A DNA stretch of 64,000 bases from Methylobacterium sp. DB0501. Lineage in GTDB: Bacteria > Pseudomonadota > Alphaproteobacteria > Rhizobiales > Beijerinckiaceae. The stretch covers positions 248,001 to 312,000 of the forward strand of contig NZ_JAAKGV010000002.1 of NCBI RefSeq assembly GCF_011043735.1, given 5' to 3'. Numbering within the stretch: the stretch's first letter is position 1; each line of letters begins with the position of its first letter. A program made the position numbers and the translations under genes. Positions 25,594 to 35,454 of this stretch are shown here, piece after piece. The notes under the pieces were generated by a model, which ran no database searches, had not been told where the DNA came from, and was given only the letters and a program-made list of their open reading frames with translations.

Positions 25594-27552
25594 TCACGTC
25601 CGCTCCGCCACCGTCTTGCCCCCGTGCTTCTGGCGGAGCGCATCGATCTGCTCCTCCGCCTGGCGGAAGGCGGCGAGGCTCTGGCCCGACAGCTCGCGGG
25701 CGCTCGGCAGGCGGATCTTCATCGGATCGACGAAGCGGCCGTTGATCGCGACCTCGTAGTGGACGTGCGGGCCGGTGGAGAGGCCGGTGGTGCCGACGGC
25801 GCCGATCACCTGGCCGAGGCGCACGCGGGCGCCCGGCGCGATGCCGCGGGCGATCCGGGCCATGTGGTTGTAGGCGGTGGTGTAGCCGTTGGCGTGCTGG
25901 ATCTCGACCCGGTTGCCGTAGCCCGAGCGGGCGCCGGCCGACACGATGGTGCCGTCGCCGGTCGCCATGATGGGGGTGCCGCGGGTCGCCGCCCAGTCGA
26001 CGCCGTTATGCGGCCGGTAATAGCCGAGGATCGGGTGCAGGCGGGCACCGAAGGGCGAAGAGATCCGCCCCTCCGCCACGGGCCGCCGCATCAGGAATTT
26101 CTGGCTCGACCGGCCGCTCGGGTCGAGATAGTCGATCTCGCCCGAGCCCGGCACGCGGTAGCGGTAGAGGCCGAGGGTCTCGTCGTGGACGTGCAGGCCG
26201 ACGTAGAGCAGTTCCGGCCGGGCATCCTCGTCCTCGGTGAAGAACAGCTCGGCCCGGTCGCCGGCACTGGTGCGCTGCTGCAGGTCGGTGGAGGTCGCCA
26301 GCGCCAGGACCATCTCCTCGATGATCGGGCGCGGCACGCCGTTCTTCAGGGCTGTGCCGTACAGGCTCTCGTACAGGGTGACGCCGGATTCCTCGTCGTC
26401 GTCCGGGGTGTTGCCCGGCCGGGGCGGCGCCACCGAGACGAAGCCGCCGCGATCGTTGGCTGCCACGATCTCCTGGATCCCGTCCTCGCCGTAGAGCGTG
26501 ACCCGGGCGATGCCGCGGCTCTCGGGCGCGTGGTGATCGCCCGGGCCGTCGCCCTGCGGGGCGATCAGCAGGCGCACGTGCTGGCCCTCGGGCAGGTCGC
26601 CCTTCGCCCGGGCGCTCAAGGCGGCCATCATGGCCGACCGCCGCGCCGGCTCGGCGCCGTTGCGCTTCAGCAGGTCTTCGAGGCTCTGGTCCTTGGCCAG
26701 CACGAGGTCGCGCTCCTCGAACAGCGCGGGACCGGCCGCCTGCCCGCCGCCGGCGCCGCTCTCGGCGATCTCGGTCAGGTTCTCGGGCAGGATCCGCACC
26801 TCGATGTTGCGGAAGCGCGCCTCGGCCGTCGCATCGTCGGGAAGGGCGGCCGGCCTCAGGGCCCGCGAGAGCAGGCGCTCGGCCGGGAAGGCCGGCGGCA
26901 GCGTCCCGCCCGCAAGCGACCCTCCCGCCAGCGCCTGGGTCTCGGCCACCAGGGCGTCGACCTCGGCCTCCGTGAGGGCGGGCGCGCCATTCTCGATCTC
27001 CGCCTCGACCGCCGCCGCGCCGAGGGGGCTGCGCACCAGGGTCACGGCGGTCTCGGCCGGGTCAGACTCACCCTCCACCGGGGCCGGCGCCTCGATCCGG
27101 GCGCTGCGCAGGGGGTCGAAGGGCGGCACCGGCAGGTCGGGCGCGCGCAAGGGAAGCTCGGTGGCGATCTGCACGTAGGCGTGGACGCGGATCACCTCGC
27201 GCTCGCCGGCGCGCTCGGTCATCGGCGCCTTGAAGGCGGTCTTGGCCGCGACGATCATCTCGTCGCGGACCAGCCGGTCGCCCTTGCGGGCGACGTCGCC
27301 GGAGCCCCCGTCGCCGTGCGGCGCCACCGCCCGCTCAGGCGGCACCGCCACGATGCCGTCGGCGGCGGCGAGATAGAGCGCGACGCCGATCAGCCCGGCG
27401 CCGGTGACGCCGGTGAGCAGGCTGCCGGCGAGCCAGCGCAGGTTGAGGGCCTGCCGGGGCGGTGCCGCGGCGGCGGAACCGGGGAGGGAGGGCGCGTCGA
27501 CGAACACTCTTGGCGCTTCTAGCGTGAGAACGGGACGCCGCCCCGAGGCCAT
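25594..27552 (-). CDS. M23-family peptidoglycan endopeptidase with membrane anchor
   Basis: About 652 residues. One N-terminal transmembrane helix (LLTGVTGAGLIGVALYLAAA) is followed by a long Ala/Glu/Pro-rich periplasmic region and a C-terminal LytM/M23 domain. The zinc ligands are HNGVDW (His, Asp) and GPHVHYEVAING (HxH), all present, so it should be an active murein DD-endopeptidase. Enzymes of this layout (MepM/YebA type) open peptidoglycan cross-links during growth. The exact start is unsure: ATG 27552 lacks a clear ribosome-binding site, and a shorter form beginning near VFVDAPSLPG is possible. It converges with fadD. Confidence 0.87.
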   Translation of the reverse strand: MASGRRPVLTLEAPRVFVDAPSLPGSAAAAPPRQALNLRWLAGSLLTGVTGAGLIGVALYLAAADGIVAVPPERAVAPHGDGGSGDVARKGDRLVRDEMIVAAKTAFKAPMTERAGEREVIRVHAYVQIATELPLRAPDLPVPPFDPLRSARIEAPAPVEGESDPAETAVTLVRSPLGAAAVEAEIENGAPALTEAEVDALVAETQALAGGSLAGGTLPPAFPAERLLSRALRPAALPDDATAEARFRNIEVRILPENLTEIAESGAGGGQAAGPALFEERDLVLAKDQSLEDLLKRNGAEPARRSAMMAALSARAKGDLPEGQHVRLLIAPQGDGPGDHHAPESRGIARVTLYGEDGIQEIVAANDRGGFVSVAPPRPGNTPDDDEESGVTLYESLYGTALKNGVPRPIIEEMVLALATSTDLQQRTSAGDRAELFFTEDEDARPELLYVGLHVHDETLGLYRYRVPGSGEIDYLDPSGRSSQKFLMRRPVAEGRISSPFGARLHPILGYYRPHNGVDWAATRGTPIMATGDGTIVSAGARSGYGNRVEIQHANGYTTAYNHMARIARGIAPGARVRLGQVIGAVGTTGLSTGPHVHYEVAINGRFVDPMKIRLPSARELSGQSLAAFRQAEEQIDALRQKHGGKTVAERT

Positions 27553-27652
27553 TCGCGGAGGGCGAATCGCCGGGGGCGGCCGCGCCCGCTTGGCGCCAGG
27601 ACCTTGACGGTTTTGAGACCGAGGCCCGCTCCGGCCGACCGGATGCGGCGGC

Positions 27653-29749
27653 TCAAGCCGCCCGCACGGTGGCGAGGAAGCGCGCCACCTCGGCCGAGAG
27701 CTGCTCGGATTGCCGCGACAGTTCCGAGGAGGCCGCCAGGACCTGCGTCGCCGCGGCCCCGGTCTCCTCCGCCGCACCGGCCACGGCCTCGATCGTGCGG
27801 GTCACGGCCTGGGTGCCGGAGGCGGCGTCGGCCACGTTGCGGACGATCTCCTGCGTCGCATCCCCCTGCTGCGCCACCGCCGAGGCGATCCCGACCGACA
27901 CCCGGTCGATCTCGGCGATCCGGCCGGCGACCGTCTCGATCGCCGCCACCGCGGCGCCGGTCTTGCCCTGGATGCGGCCGATCTGGCCGGTGATCTCCTC
28001 GGTGGCCTTCGCGGTCTGGCCGGCGAGGGCCTTGACCTCGGCCGCCACCACCGCGAAGCCGCGCCCCGCCTCGCCGGCGCGGGCCGCCTCGATGGTGGCG
28101 TTGAGCGCGAGCAGGTTGGTCTGGCCGGCGATCGACGAGATCAGCCCGACCACGTCGCCGATCCGGGCGACCGCCTCGCTCAGGTCCCGCATGTGGCCGG
28201 CGGTGCCGGCGGCCTCGTCGACGGCGTGGCGGGCGAGGGTGGCCGAGCCGGAAACCCGGCGGCCGATCTCGGCGACCGAGGCGCCGAGCTCCTCCGCCGC
28301 GGCCGCGACGGTGCCGACATTCTCCGCCGTCCGGCCGGCGGCGCTGGCGACGGCGGTGGAGCGCCCGGCGGTCCGGCTCGCACCCGCCGACATCACCTCG
28401 GCGGTGGCCTGGAGCTCGGTGGCGGCGGAGGAGACCTGGCCGACGATGCCGCCGACCGCGTGCTCGAAGGCGTCCGCCATCTGGCGCATGCCGGCCCTGC
28501 GCTGCTCCTCGGCCGAGGCGCGGGCGAGGGCCGTCTCCTCCTCCAGCGCCCGGTTGCGGATCAGGTTGTCCTTGAACACCTGCACGGTGGCGGCCATGGC
28601 GCCGATCTCGTCGGCCCGGCCGGCCGCCGGCACCGCGACGGCGGTGTCGCCGTCCGCCAGCGCCTGCATCGCCCCGGTCATGCGCCGGATCGGCACGGCG
28701 ATGCGCAGGTGCACCACGGCGCAGGCCAGGGCCACCAGCGCGAGGGCCGCCGCGAAGAGGGCCGCGTTGACGGCGAGCCGGCGTTCGGCCGCCTCGGCGG
28801 CTTCGTCGGCCTCCCGCACCCCGGCGCTCAGGGCCTCGGTCGCCACCGCCACCAGGGTGTTGAGCCTCGGGGTGATGAATTTCTGCCACTCCGGCAGCGT
28901 CATCGCCGCCTCGGCTCCGGGCGCGAAGGCACGCAGGTTGCGCTGGATCGCCGCCGTCACCTCCGGGGTGAAGTAAGTGGCCTGGGCGGCCGCGACCGAG
29001 GCCGCGATGGCGGGCGGCAGGTCGGCGGCGGCCCGCTCGACCCGGGCCCACGCCGCCTCGTAGCGGCCGCGCAGCACCTGCACCGCCTCGGCCTGCTCCG
29101 CCGTCAGCGGCTTTCCGGTCGACAGGACCGTGTTGACCACCACGGCCGCCGAGCCGGCGGTGGCCCGTGTCGCCCAGGCGTTGTTCTTGACGCCGCTCAG
29201 GAGCCGGGTCGCCGGATCGAGCCCGGCCATCCGCCGCTCGAGCGCCGTCGAGACCCGCTCCAGGCGGGCCAGCACGGCGTCGCCGGTCTGCAGCACGAGC
29301 GGGGCCAGGGCCTTGTCGCGGGCGCCCGCCTCGAGAGCATAGGCCTCGTCGGCCCGGACCCGCAGGGCGAGCTGGTCGCGATATCCGGCCTCGAGGTCCT
29401 TGAGCGCCGCGCCGAGCCCCGGCACGTCGAGATCGGCGGGGGCGGCCAGCAGCGCCCGCAGCGCCGCATCGACCCGCCCGCGATGCCCGGCGATGACCGT
29501 GCGCATCGCCGCGACTGGCTCGCCCGACAGGTTCAGGGTCGCCGCGGTGTCGCCGCGCTCCGACCGGAAGGCCTGCATCGCGTCGAGGATGTGCCGGTCG
29601 AGCTTCGCCGCGGTGGCGACGGTCTGCGCGTGGCGGTGGCTGGTCCAGGCGGTGAGCACGCCGTCGAGCGTCATCGCCCCGACGATCGCCCCGAGCGCGA
29701 GCGTGATCCCGAGCACCAGGGCCCGGATGGATAACAGCGACTTCACCAC
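27653..29749 (-). CDS. Methyl-accepting chemotaxis protein
   Basis: This 698-residue receptor has transmembrane helix 1 at ~7-28, a large helical periplasmic domain (~30-320) and helix 2 at ~325-345. A HAMP domain ([19 protein letters not shown]) and the cytoplasmic signalling hairpin follow; the hairpin tip ([28 protein letters not shown]) binds CheA/CheW. The ligand domain has an [12 protein letters not shown] segment reminiscent of nitrate/nitrite-sensing (NIT) folds, which is only a guess. It starts at GTG 29749 or the adjacent GTG 29746. No che gene is nearby, so it must signal through a remote array. Confidence 0.93.
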   Translation of the reverse strand: MVKSLLSIRALVLGITLALGAIVGAMTLDGVLTAWTSHRHAQTVATAAKLDRHILDAMQAFRSERGDTAATLNLSGEPVAAMRTVIAGHRGRVDAALRALLAAPADLDVPGLGAALKDLEAGYRDQLALRVRADEAYALEAGARDKALAPLVLQTGDAVLARLERVSTALERRMAGLDPATRLLSGVKNNAWATRATAGSAAVVVNTVLSTGKPLTAEQAEAVQVLRGRYEAAWARVERAAADLPPAIAASVAAAQATYFTPEVTAAIQRNLRAFAPGAEAAMTLPEWQKFITPRLNTLVAVATEALSAGVREADEAAEAAERRLAVNAALFAAALALVALACAVVHLRIAVPIRRMTGAMQALADGDTAVAVPAAGRADEIGAMAATVQVFKDNLIRNRALEEETALARASAEEQRRAGMRQMADAFEHAVGGIVGQVSSAATELQATAEVMSAGASRTAGRSTAVASAAGRTAENVGTVAAAAEELGASVAEIGRRVSGSATLARHAVDEAAGTAGHMRDLSEAVARIGDVVGLISSIAGQTNLLALNATIEAARAGEAGRGFAVVAAEVKALAGQTAKATEEITGQIGRIQGKTGAAVAAIETVAGRIAEIDRVSVGIASAVAQQGDATQEIVRNVADAASGTQAVTRTIEAVAGAAEETGAAATQVLAASSELSRQSEQLSAEVARFLATVRAA

Positions 29750-30200
29750 GGACCCCCGGGAGGCCGGAAACCGGTGGCGGTTTCCTCGAAAAACCGTGAT
29801 GAGGTGACAACAAACTGCTTAATGAATACCTAAGGGAAGCAGGATGTAACCGCTACGTCAACCGCGCGATACGCACGGGGACGGTGGCGAAAAGAGAAGC
29901 ACATCCTGCCGAGAAGATGTGCATTATTATTCTACATCGATCGCGGCGGGAGTCCGGGCATCGTTTCGTGGCCCTCCGGCGCGGTGGCCTGCATGCTCCC
30001 CTCGACCGCTCCGTCGAGTGCGGCGACCGGCTTCCAGCCGCGATCGTCGTCCCGGGGCCGCGGCGCGGCCCCGGAATGACCCGGAGGGGTGTCGATGCCG
30101 CTGAGGCCGTGGAACAGGCTCCCGGCGACGGCGTCCGGGATCACGGGGAGGGGCGCCGGTCTCCGTGCCGATCGACCGCCGCACCTCGCCGAACCGGCCG
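29750..30200. other. Intergenic region with a REP-like palindrome
   Basis: No gene can be supported between the chemotaxis receptor start and the yqeY stop. The AT-richer part near 29,800-29,950 probably carries the receptor promoter. A GC palindrome sits at 30,050-30,075. Confidence 0.45.
30050..30075. repeat. REP-like GC palindrome
   Basis: 11-bp perfect arms (ccggggccgcg / cgcggccccgg) separated by one base, embedded in a tcccgg...cccggaatgac context. This resembles the hairpin at 33,323-33,356. Confidence 0.6.
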
Positions 30201-30653
30201 TCAGGCCAGGGCCGCCTTCACGAGCGCGCTCGCCTTGGCGAAATCCATCCGGCCGGCATGGGCGCCCTTGAGCGCCGCGATGACCTTGCCCATGTCCTTC
30301 GGCGAGGTCGCGCCGGTCTCCGCGATGGCGGCCTGGACCGCCGCGCGCGTCTCCTCCTCGTCCATCTGCTGGGGCAGGAACCGGGCGATGATCGCGGCCT
30401 CGGCGCGCTCGCCCTCGGCGAGCTCGGGGCGGCCGCCCTGGTCGTAGACGCCGGCCGACTCGTTGCGCTGCTTGATCATCTTCTGGAGCAGGGCGAAGAT
30501 CTCCTCGTCGCTCAACGGCTCCTTGCCCAGGCCGCGGGCCTCAATGTCCTTGTCCTTGAGGGCGGCCTGGATCAGCCGGACGGTGGCGAGCTTCGCCTTG
30601 TCGCCGGCCTTCATGGCCTCTTTCATCTCGGCGGTGAGGCGCTGGCGCAGCAT
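30201..30653 (-). CDS. GatB/YqeY domain protein
   Basis: This 150-residue protein matches the YqeY family, homologous to the tRNA-binding tail domain of GatB amidotransferase. MLRQRLTAEMKEAMKAGDKAKLATVRLI at the N-terminus and GRPELAEGERAEAAIIARFLPQQM in the middle are diagnostic. Its biochemical role is not established; it is often near rpsU, dnaG and rpoD. Here it lies divergent from carA, about 10 kb from dnaG-rpoD. The start at 30653 is preceded by a purine-rich stretch. Confidence 0.92.
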   Translation of the reverse strand: MLRQRLTAEMKEAMKAGDKAKLATVRLIQAALKDKDIEARGLGKEPLSDEEIFALLQKMIKQRNESAGVYDQGGRPELAEGERAEAAIIARFLPQQMDEEETRAAVQAAIAETGATSPKDMGKVIAALKGAHAGRMDFAKASALVKAALA

Positions 30654-30815
30654 GCCGGTCTCCTGGTGTTGTCGTGTGGTACAAGACACTTGAAAGGCGG
30701 GGCACTTGAGGGGATACCGGGGCATCCCCAGATTGACCGGGCTGTTGCCGGCCCCGTAAACAGCCGGCCGCGCCCGTCGGCCGTGCCCGGCCGCGACATA
30801 AGCGAGTTCACGATC

Positions 30816-32030
30816 ATGCTGCAAGACGACGCGGCCGCCCCCGCGCAACCCGAAGGCTGGGCCGAGCCCGTCGCGACCGCCCTGCTGGTGCTCGCCGACG
30901 GCACGATCCTGGAGGGGTTCGGCATTGGCGCCACCGGCGAGGCCGCCGGCGAGGTCTGCTTCAACACCGCGATGACCGGCTACCAGGAGATCCTGACCGA
31001 TCCGTCCTATGCCGGGCAGATCGTCACCTTCACCTTCCCGCATATCGGCAATGTCGGCACCAACGACGAGGACCTCGAGAGCCTCGACGCGGCGCCCGCC
31101 TCCGGCGTGCGCGGTGCGGTGATCGCCTCGGCCGTCACCAATCCGTCCAACTGGCGCTCGTCGCGCCATCTCGACGGCTGGCTGAAGGCCCGCGGCATCG
31201 TCGGCATCACCGGCGTCGACACCCGTGCCCTGACCGCGCTCATCCGCGACCGCGGCATGCCGAACGCGATCCTGGCGAACGATCCGGCCGGCCGCTTCGA
31301 CCGCGAGGCGCTGACGGCCAAGGCCGCCGCGCTGCCGCCGATGGAAGGCCTCGACCTGGTGCCGCCGGTGACGAGCCGCGAATCCCAGGCTTGGGGCGAG
31401 ACCGCCTGGCAGCACCCCGCCGGCTACGGCAGCCGCGCCGCGGGCGAGGGCCTCAAGGTCGTGGCGATCGATTACGGCGTGAAGCGCAACATCCTGCGCC
31501 TCCTGGCGAAGGCGGGCTGCGACGTCACCGTCGTGCCGGCCACCGCCACCGCCGAGGAGGTGCTGGCCCTGAAGCCCGACGGCGTCTTCCTGTCGAACGG
31601 CCCGGGCGACCCGGCGGCGACCGGCGAATACGCCGTGCCGGTGATCCGCGCCCTCCTCGACAAGAAGGTCCCGACCTTCGGCATCTGCCTCGGGCACCAG
31701 CTGATGGGCCTCGCCCTCGGCGGCCGCACGGTGAAGATGAGCCAGGGCCATCACGGCGCCAATCACCCGGTGAAGGACCGCACCACCGGCAAGGTCGAGA
31801 TCGTCTCGATGAACCACGGCTTCGCGGTCGACCCGTCGAGCCTGCCGGCGAACGCCGTCGAGACCCACGTCTCGCTGTTCGACGGCTCGAATTGCGGCCT
31901 GTCGCTGACCGACCGTCCGGCCTTCTCGGTGCAGCACCACCCCGAGGCCTCGCCGGGCCCGCAGGACAGCCACTACCTGTTCGACCGGTTCGTCACGCTC
32001 ATGCGCGAGACGAAGGGCAGCAACGCGTAA
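30816..32030 (+). CDS. carA: Carbamoyl-phosphate synthase small subunit CarA
   Basis: A 404-residue glutamine amidotransferase subunit that supplies ammonia to CarB for carbamoyl phosphate (arginine and pyrimidine synthesis). The N-terminal CPSase domain has GEVCFNTAMTGYQEILTDPSY. The class I amidotransferase domain has FLSNGPGDP, nucleophile C291 in GICLGHQ, and HHPEASPGPQD with catalytic His and Glu. Length is standard. The carB gene does not follow in this window; the next genes are unrelated. An inverted repeat lies directly after the stop. Confidence 0.97.
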   Translation: MLQDDAAAPAQPEGWAEPVATALLVLADGTILEGFGIGATGEAAGEVCFNTAMTGYQEILTDPSYAGQIVTFTFPHIGNVGTNDEDLESLDAAPASGVRGAVIASAVTNPSNWRSSRHLDGWLKARGIVGITGVDTRALTALIRDRGMPNAILANDPAGRFDREALTAKAAALPPMEGLDLVPPVTSRESQAWGETAWQHPAGYGSRAAGEGLKVVAIDYGVKRNILRLLAKAGCDVTVVPATATAEEVLALKPDGVFLSNGPGDPAATGEYAVPVIRALLDKKVPTFGICLGHQLMGLALGGRTVKMSQGHHGANHPVKDRTTGKVEIVSMNHGFAVDPSSLPANAVETHVSLFDGSNCGLSLTDRPAFSVQHHPEASPGPQDSHYLFDRFVTLMRETKGSNA

Positions 32031-32040
32031 CTTGGAAAAA

Positions 32041-32066
32041 GGTTGCGGCCGGTTCCGGCCGCAGCC
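32041..32066. terminator. Hairpin after carA (possible terminator)
   Basis: A 12-bp arm pair (ggttgcggccgg / ccggccgcagcc, one wobble) with almost no loop, starting 11 bp after the carA stop. It is flanked by an A-run on each side, so the T-run is on the minus strand. Terminator function for carA is therefore uncertain. Confidence 0.4.
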
Positions 32067-32169
32067 ACAAAAAACCCGAACTCGCGGCCGATTCTCCCGG
32101 CCGTACCCGCCCCGGAGCGACGACGCCGTCAACGATCGTCGCGGGGCCGCGAATTCGGGGGCTTGCCCA

Positions 32170-32541
32170 GTGACCGACCACGCCGCGACCGACAGCTTCT
32201 CGCGCCTGCACCGCACCTTCACGACCCATCTCGGCATCGCCGTGGGTCTCGCCTGGGTCACCACCCTGGCGGCCGCCATCCAGGCTCCGTGGGTGCGCAA
32301 CATCCGCGCGCTGATGGACCCGATGGCGAGCCGGGTCGAGAGCACCTGGTCGTTCCTGTTCGCGATGCCGGTGGTGCTGACCCTGGCCTGGCTCGGCGCC
32401 GTCTACGGCCGCGAGACCCTGCGCGAGCTGCGCGCCCTGCCGAACGACGCCGCCGAGTTCGCTTTGGCCGCCCTGGTCGCCTTCGCGGTCTTCTACCTCT
32501 CGATCGACCGGGCCGTCTCGGTCCTGCTCATCGGCGGCTGA
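32170..32541 (+). CDS. Small membrane protein of unknown function
   Basis: A 123-residue protein starting at GTG 32170, with a G-rich stretch about 9 bases upstream. Three hydrophobic segments are visible: GIAVGLAWVTTLAAAI, WSFLFAMPVVLTLAWLGAVYG and FALAALVAFAVFYLSID. I know no family. It is followed 29 bp later by a methyltransferase gene on the same strand, so the two may share a transcript. Confidence 0.6.
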   Translation: MTDHAATDSFSRLHRTFTTHLGIAVGLAWVTTLAAAIQAPWVRNIRALMDPMASRVESTWSFLFAMPVVLTLAWLGAVYGRETLRELRALPNDAAEFALAALVAFAVFYLSIDRAVSVLLIGG

Positions 32542-32570
32542 TCGCCCGCCCGGGTCGGGGGCTCCTCGTC

Positions 32571-33263
32571 GTGGTTTCCTCCTGGCGCGAGTTCTGGGAC
32601 CGCGACACCCCGATCTACGTCAATGCGCGCCACAAGGCCCGGCACTATGCCGGGCTGGCCGGGGAGATGGCGGCCCTGGTGCCGCATCCCGACGCCGTCG
32701 TCCTCGACCACGGCAGCGGCGAGGCCCTCTCCGCCGACCGTGTCGCGGCGGCCTGCGGCCGGCTCCTGCTCTGCGACGCCTCCCCGCGCCAGCGCGAGGC
32801 CCTCTCCGCCCGCTTCGCCGATCATTCCGGCATCGACGTCCTCTCGCCGGAGGATGTCGCCGCCTTGCCCGCGGGCAGCCTCGACCTCGTCGTGGCGAAT
32901 TCCCTGGCCCAGTACCTCACCGCCGCCGAGCTCGAGGCCTGCCTGGCCATCTGGCGGCGCCTGCTCAAGCCCGGCGGCCGCCTGATCCTCGCCGACGTGA
33001 TCCCGCCGCAGCTCGGCGCCGTCGCGGATGCCACGTCCCTCCTCGCCTTCGCCCGGCGGGAGGGCTTTCTGCCGGCAGCGATCCTCGGCCTCGCCCGCAC
33101 CCTGCTGTCGGATTACCGCACCCTGCGCCGCACGCTCGGGCTCGCCCGCTATGACGAGGCGGCGATGCTGGCGCGGCTGCGCGCCGCCGGCTTCCGGGCC
33201 GAGCGGATGCCACGGAATCTCGGGCATAATCAGGGGCGGATGGCGTTCGCGGGGCGAGTGTGA
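32571..33263 (+). CDS. Class I SAM-dependent methyltransferase
   Basis: A 230-residue protein starting at GTG 32571. The SAM-binding motif I is VVLDHGSGEAL. Motif II region is RLLLCDASPRQ, and LDLVVANSLAQYL then LLKPGGRLILADV are the usual strand 4 and post-motif elements of the Methyltransf_11 family. The substrate is unknown. The C-terminal part (ARTLLSDYRTLRRTLGLARY) is typical of a subgroup with a small lid. It may be co-transcribed with the membrane protein upstream. Confidence 0.8.
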   Translation: MVSSWREFWDRDTPIYVNARHKARHYAGLAGEMAALVPHPDAVVLDHGSGEALSADRVAAACGRLLLCDASPRQREALSARFADHSGIDVLSPEDVAALPAGSLDLVVANSLAQYLTAAELEACLAIWRRLLKPGGRLILADVIPPQLGAVADATSLLAFARREGFLPAAILGLARTLLSDYRTLRRTLGLARYDEAAMLARLRAAGFRAERMPRNLGHNQGRMAFAGRV

Positions 33264-33322
33264 GAGCCTGATTGCCGCATCCGGCAAGTCGAGCCGGCAC
33301 GCACGCTGACAAGGCTCGCGCG

Positions 33323-33356
33323 ATCCCGGGGCTCGCCGCAGGCAAGAACCCGGGAT
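33323..33356. repeat. REP-like palindrome after the methyltransferase gene
   Basis: 8-bp perfect arms (atcccggg / cccgggat) around an 18-bp loop, followed by gacaac. It resembles the element at 30,050. Confidence 0.55.
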
Positions 33357-33415
33357 GACAACGAGGGATTCGGTTTCATCGAGAGAACCGGCGCGCCTCG
33401 AGGATTCTCGAGACC

Positions 33416-33910
33416 TTACAACGCCTGGAACATCACCAGCGCATCCACGTCACCATGGACCGGATGCCGAAACGCCAGGGGCAGCCGGCCGACGGTCGCG
33501 AAGCCGAGGGAGTGCCACAGCCGCACCGCGCGCTCGTTCGTGCTGACGACGAAGTTGAACTGCATGCCCCGATAGCCGCGCGAGCGGGCGTGATCGAGCG
33601 AATGCTCGGCCATCCGCCGGGCGATGCCCCGGCCCGTCGCCCCGGCGCGGGTCATGTATCCACAATTGCAGACGTGGCGGCCGCCGCCGGCCTGGTTCGG
33701 CCGCAGGTAGTAGGTGCCGACGATCTCTCCCGATTCCTCGGCGACGAAGGTCTCCTTGTCCGGCCCCGTCCAGTAGGAAAGGGCCTGCGCCTCGGTCATG
33801 TCCGGATCGAGCGTGTAGGTTTCCCCGGCACGGATCACCGGTTCGAGGATCGACCAGAGGGCGGGAGCGTCGTCGGGGCGGGCGGAGCGGATCAGCATGC
33901 CGCCGCTCAT
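33416..33910 (-). CDS. GNAT-family N-acetyltransferase
   Basis: A 164-residue acetyl-CoA-dependent acetyltransferase. IRSARPDDAPALWSILEPVI is the N-terminal GNAT fold. The acetyl-CoA pyrophosphate-binding loop is represented by ATGRGIARRM, and the C-terminal NFVVSTNERAVRLWHSLGF is the usual motif B. The YTLDP..TEAQALSYW pattern is seen in phosphinothricin/methionine-sulfoximine-type acetyltransferases, but substrate is not certain. ATG 33910 or 33898 may be the start. It diverges from the amine oxidase gene. Confidence 0.82.
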   Translation of the reverse strand: MSGGMLIRSARPDDAPALWSILEPVIRAGETYTLDPDMTEAQALSYWTGPDKETFVAEESGEIVGTYYLRPNQAGGGRHVCNCGYMTRAGATGRGIARRMAEHSLDHARSRGYRGMQFNFVVSTNERAVRLWHSLGFATVGRLPLAFRHPVHGDVDALVMFQAL

Positions 33911-34031
33911 AACGGCGACGGCGCCGGGACGGAAGCGCGGGCGGCCGGGCGATATTTCGCCGCGTACGCCTTGCCGGGGCTCCACCGCCGCCGAGGTGAG
34001 GACGAACAGGCAATTCAGACGGAGAACCGGG

Positions 34032-35345
34032 ATGGCGCTGTCGCGTCGCTCCCTCCTGGCCGGGGCGGCCGTGCTGGCGACCTCCGCCAAGGCCCGTGCC
34101 GCGGCCGATGTCGACGTCGTGGTGATCGGCGCGGGCGCCGCCGGGCTCGCGGCGGCAGCAGCGGTCAGGCGCGGCGGCCACAGCGTCGTGGTGCTGGAGG
34201 CGCGCGGCCGCATCGGCGGCCGGGCCTTCACCGATACCTCGCTCGGTGCCGGGCGCAGCTTCGATGCCGGCGGACAATACGTGCACTGGGCCGAGCGCAA
34301 CCCGTGGCGGGAGATCGCCCGGGCGGCCAAGGTGCGCACCAGCGACGACGCGACCAGCCCCTGGCCGGTCCTGGTGAAGGACGGCGTCCGGGCGAGCGAG
34401 GCCGAGCGGCGCCAGCGCCGGGCCGGGTTCGGCCGGGTCAGCAGCCTGCTCGACCATCCGGCGGCGCCGGACCGCTCGGTGGCCGCGGCGGTGTCCGGCG
34501 AGGACGAGGCGGCGCGGGCCGCCGCGACCGGGCTCACCCGCCTCACCCTCGGCGAGGAGCCTGACCGGGTCTCCTGCGCCGACTACGACCAGCTCTGGTC
34601 CGGCGACGACATCTGGGTCGACGGCTACGGCGCCCTGGTGGCCGGGCATTACGCCGACCTGCCGGTGCGGCTGGCCACCCCCGCCACCGCGATCGACTGG
34701 CGCGGCCCCGGCGTCGCGGTCGAAACCCCCCGCGGCACCCTGCGGGCGGCCTACGCGATTCCGACGGTGCCGGTCGGCGTGCTGGCGGCGGGCTCCCTTC
34801 GCTTCATCCCCGACCTTCCCGCGGCGACCGCCGAGGCCGTGGCGGGATTGCGCATGGGCGCCTACACCAAGATCGGGCTCGCCCTCGATCCCGCCCGCCT
34901 GCGGGATCAAGACCTGCGCGACGCGGTGATCCTGACGAGCGGCACGCCCGGCCTGACCACCTACCTGGAGATGCAGCCGTTCGGGAAGCCGCTGGCGGTG
35001 TTCCATTGCGGCGGCGACGGCGCCCGCGCCCTGTGCGAGGCCGGGGAGGGCGAAGCGGTCGCCGCCGTCACCGACCATCTGGCGAGCGTCTTCGGGGCCG
35101 GGATCCGCCCGGCCGTCACCGCGGGGCGCCTGGCCGCCTGGTGGACCGACCCCTACGCGCATGGCAGCTACTCGATCGCCCGCCCGGGCCACCTCGCCGC
35201 CCGCGAGGCTCTGCGGGTGCCGGTGGCCGACCGGATCTTTCTCGCCGGCGAGGCCCTGGCCGGCGGAGGCGCGATGACCGTCGGCGGCGCGACGCTCGAC
35301 GGCGAGCGGGCGGCCGGGGAAGTGCTGAAGCGGTTCGGGTCGTGA
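34032..35345 (+). CDS. FAD-dependent amine oxidase-family protein, probably exported
   Basis: A 437-residue flavoprotein. The N-terminus MALSRRSLLAGAAVLATSAKARA resembles a Tat signal (RR motif then hydrophobic stretch), suggesting export folded with FAD. The dinucleotide-binding motif VVIGAGAAGLAAAAAV and VLEARGRIGGRAFT are the classic amine-oxidase N-terminus; FLAGEALAGGGAMTVGGATLDGERAA is the C-terminal FAD loop. Start ATG 34032 follows a GGAGAACCGG site. Substrate unknown (polyamines, amino acids or desaturase-type reactions are all possible). Confidence 0.83.
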   Translation: MALSRRSLLAGAAVLATSAKARAAADVDVVVIGAGAAGLAAAAAVRRGGHSVVVLEARGRIGGRAFTDTSLGAGRSFDAGGQYVHWAERNPWREIARAAKVRTSDDATSPWPVLVKDGVRASEAERRQRRAGFGRVSSLLDHPAAPDRSVAAAVSGEDEAARAAATGLTRLTLGEEPDRVSCADYDQLWSGDDIWVDGYGALVAGHYADLPVRLATPATAIDWRGPGVAVETPRGTLRAAYAIPTVPVGVLAAGSLRFIPDLPAATAEAVAGLRMGAYTKIGLALDPARLRDQDLRDAVILTSGTPGLTTYLEMQPFGKPLAVFHCGGDGARALCEAGEGEAVAAVTDHLASVFGAGIRPAVTAGRLAAWWTDPYAHGSYSIARPGHLAAREALRVPVADRIFLAGEALAGGGAMTVGGATLDGERAAGEVLKRFGS

Positions 35346-35454
35346 GGGTCATACGATGTCCGACCGATCGCTTCGCGATGCGGATATCGGCTTCCCTCAG
35401 GCGCCGCGCGGGCTCACGGCACAATGTCCGGAAGGAATTTTCCGGAGACTTGCA

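Noticed and set aside
30654..32345. Upstream extension of the yqeY frame across carA
   Set aside because: It would be antisense to carA; the YqeY family starts at MLRQRLTAEM, i.e. 30,653.
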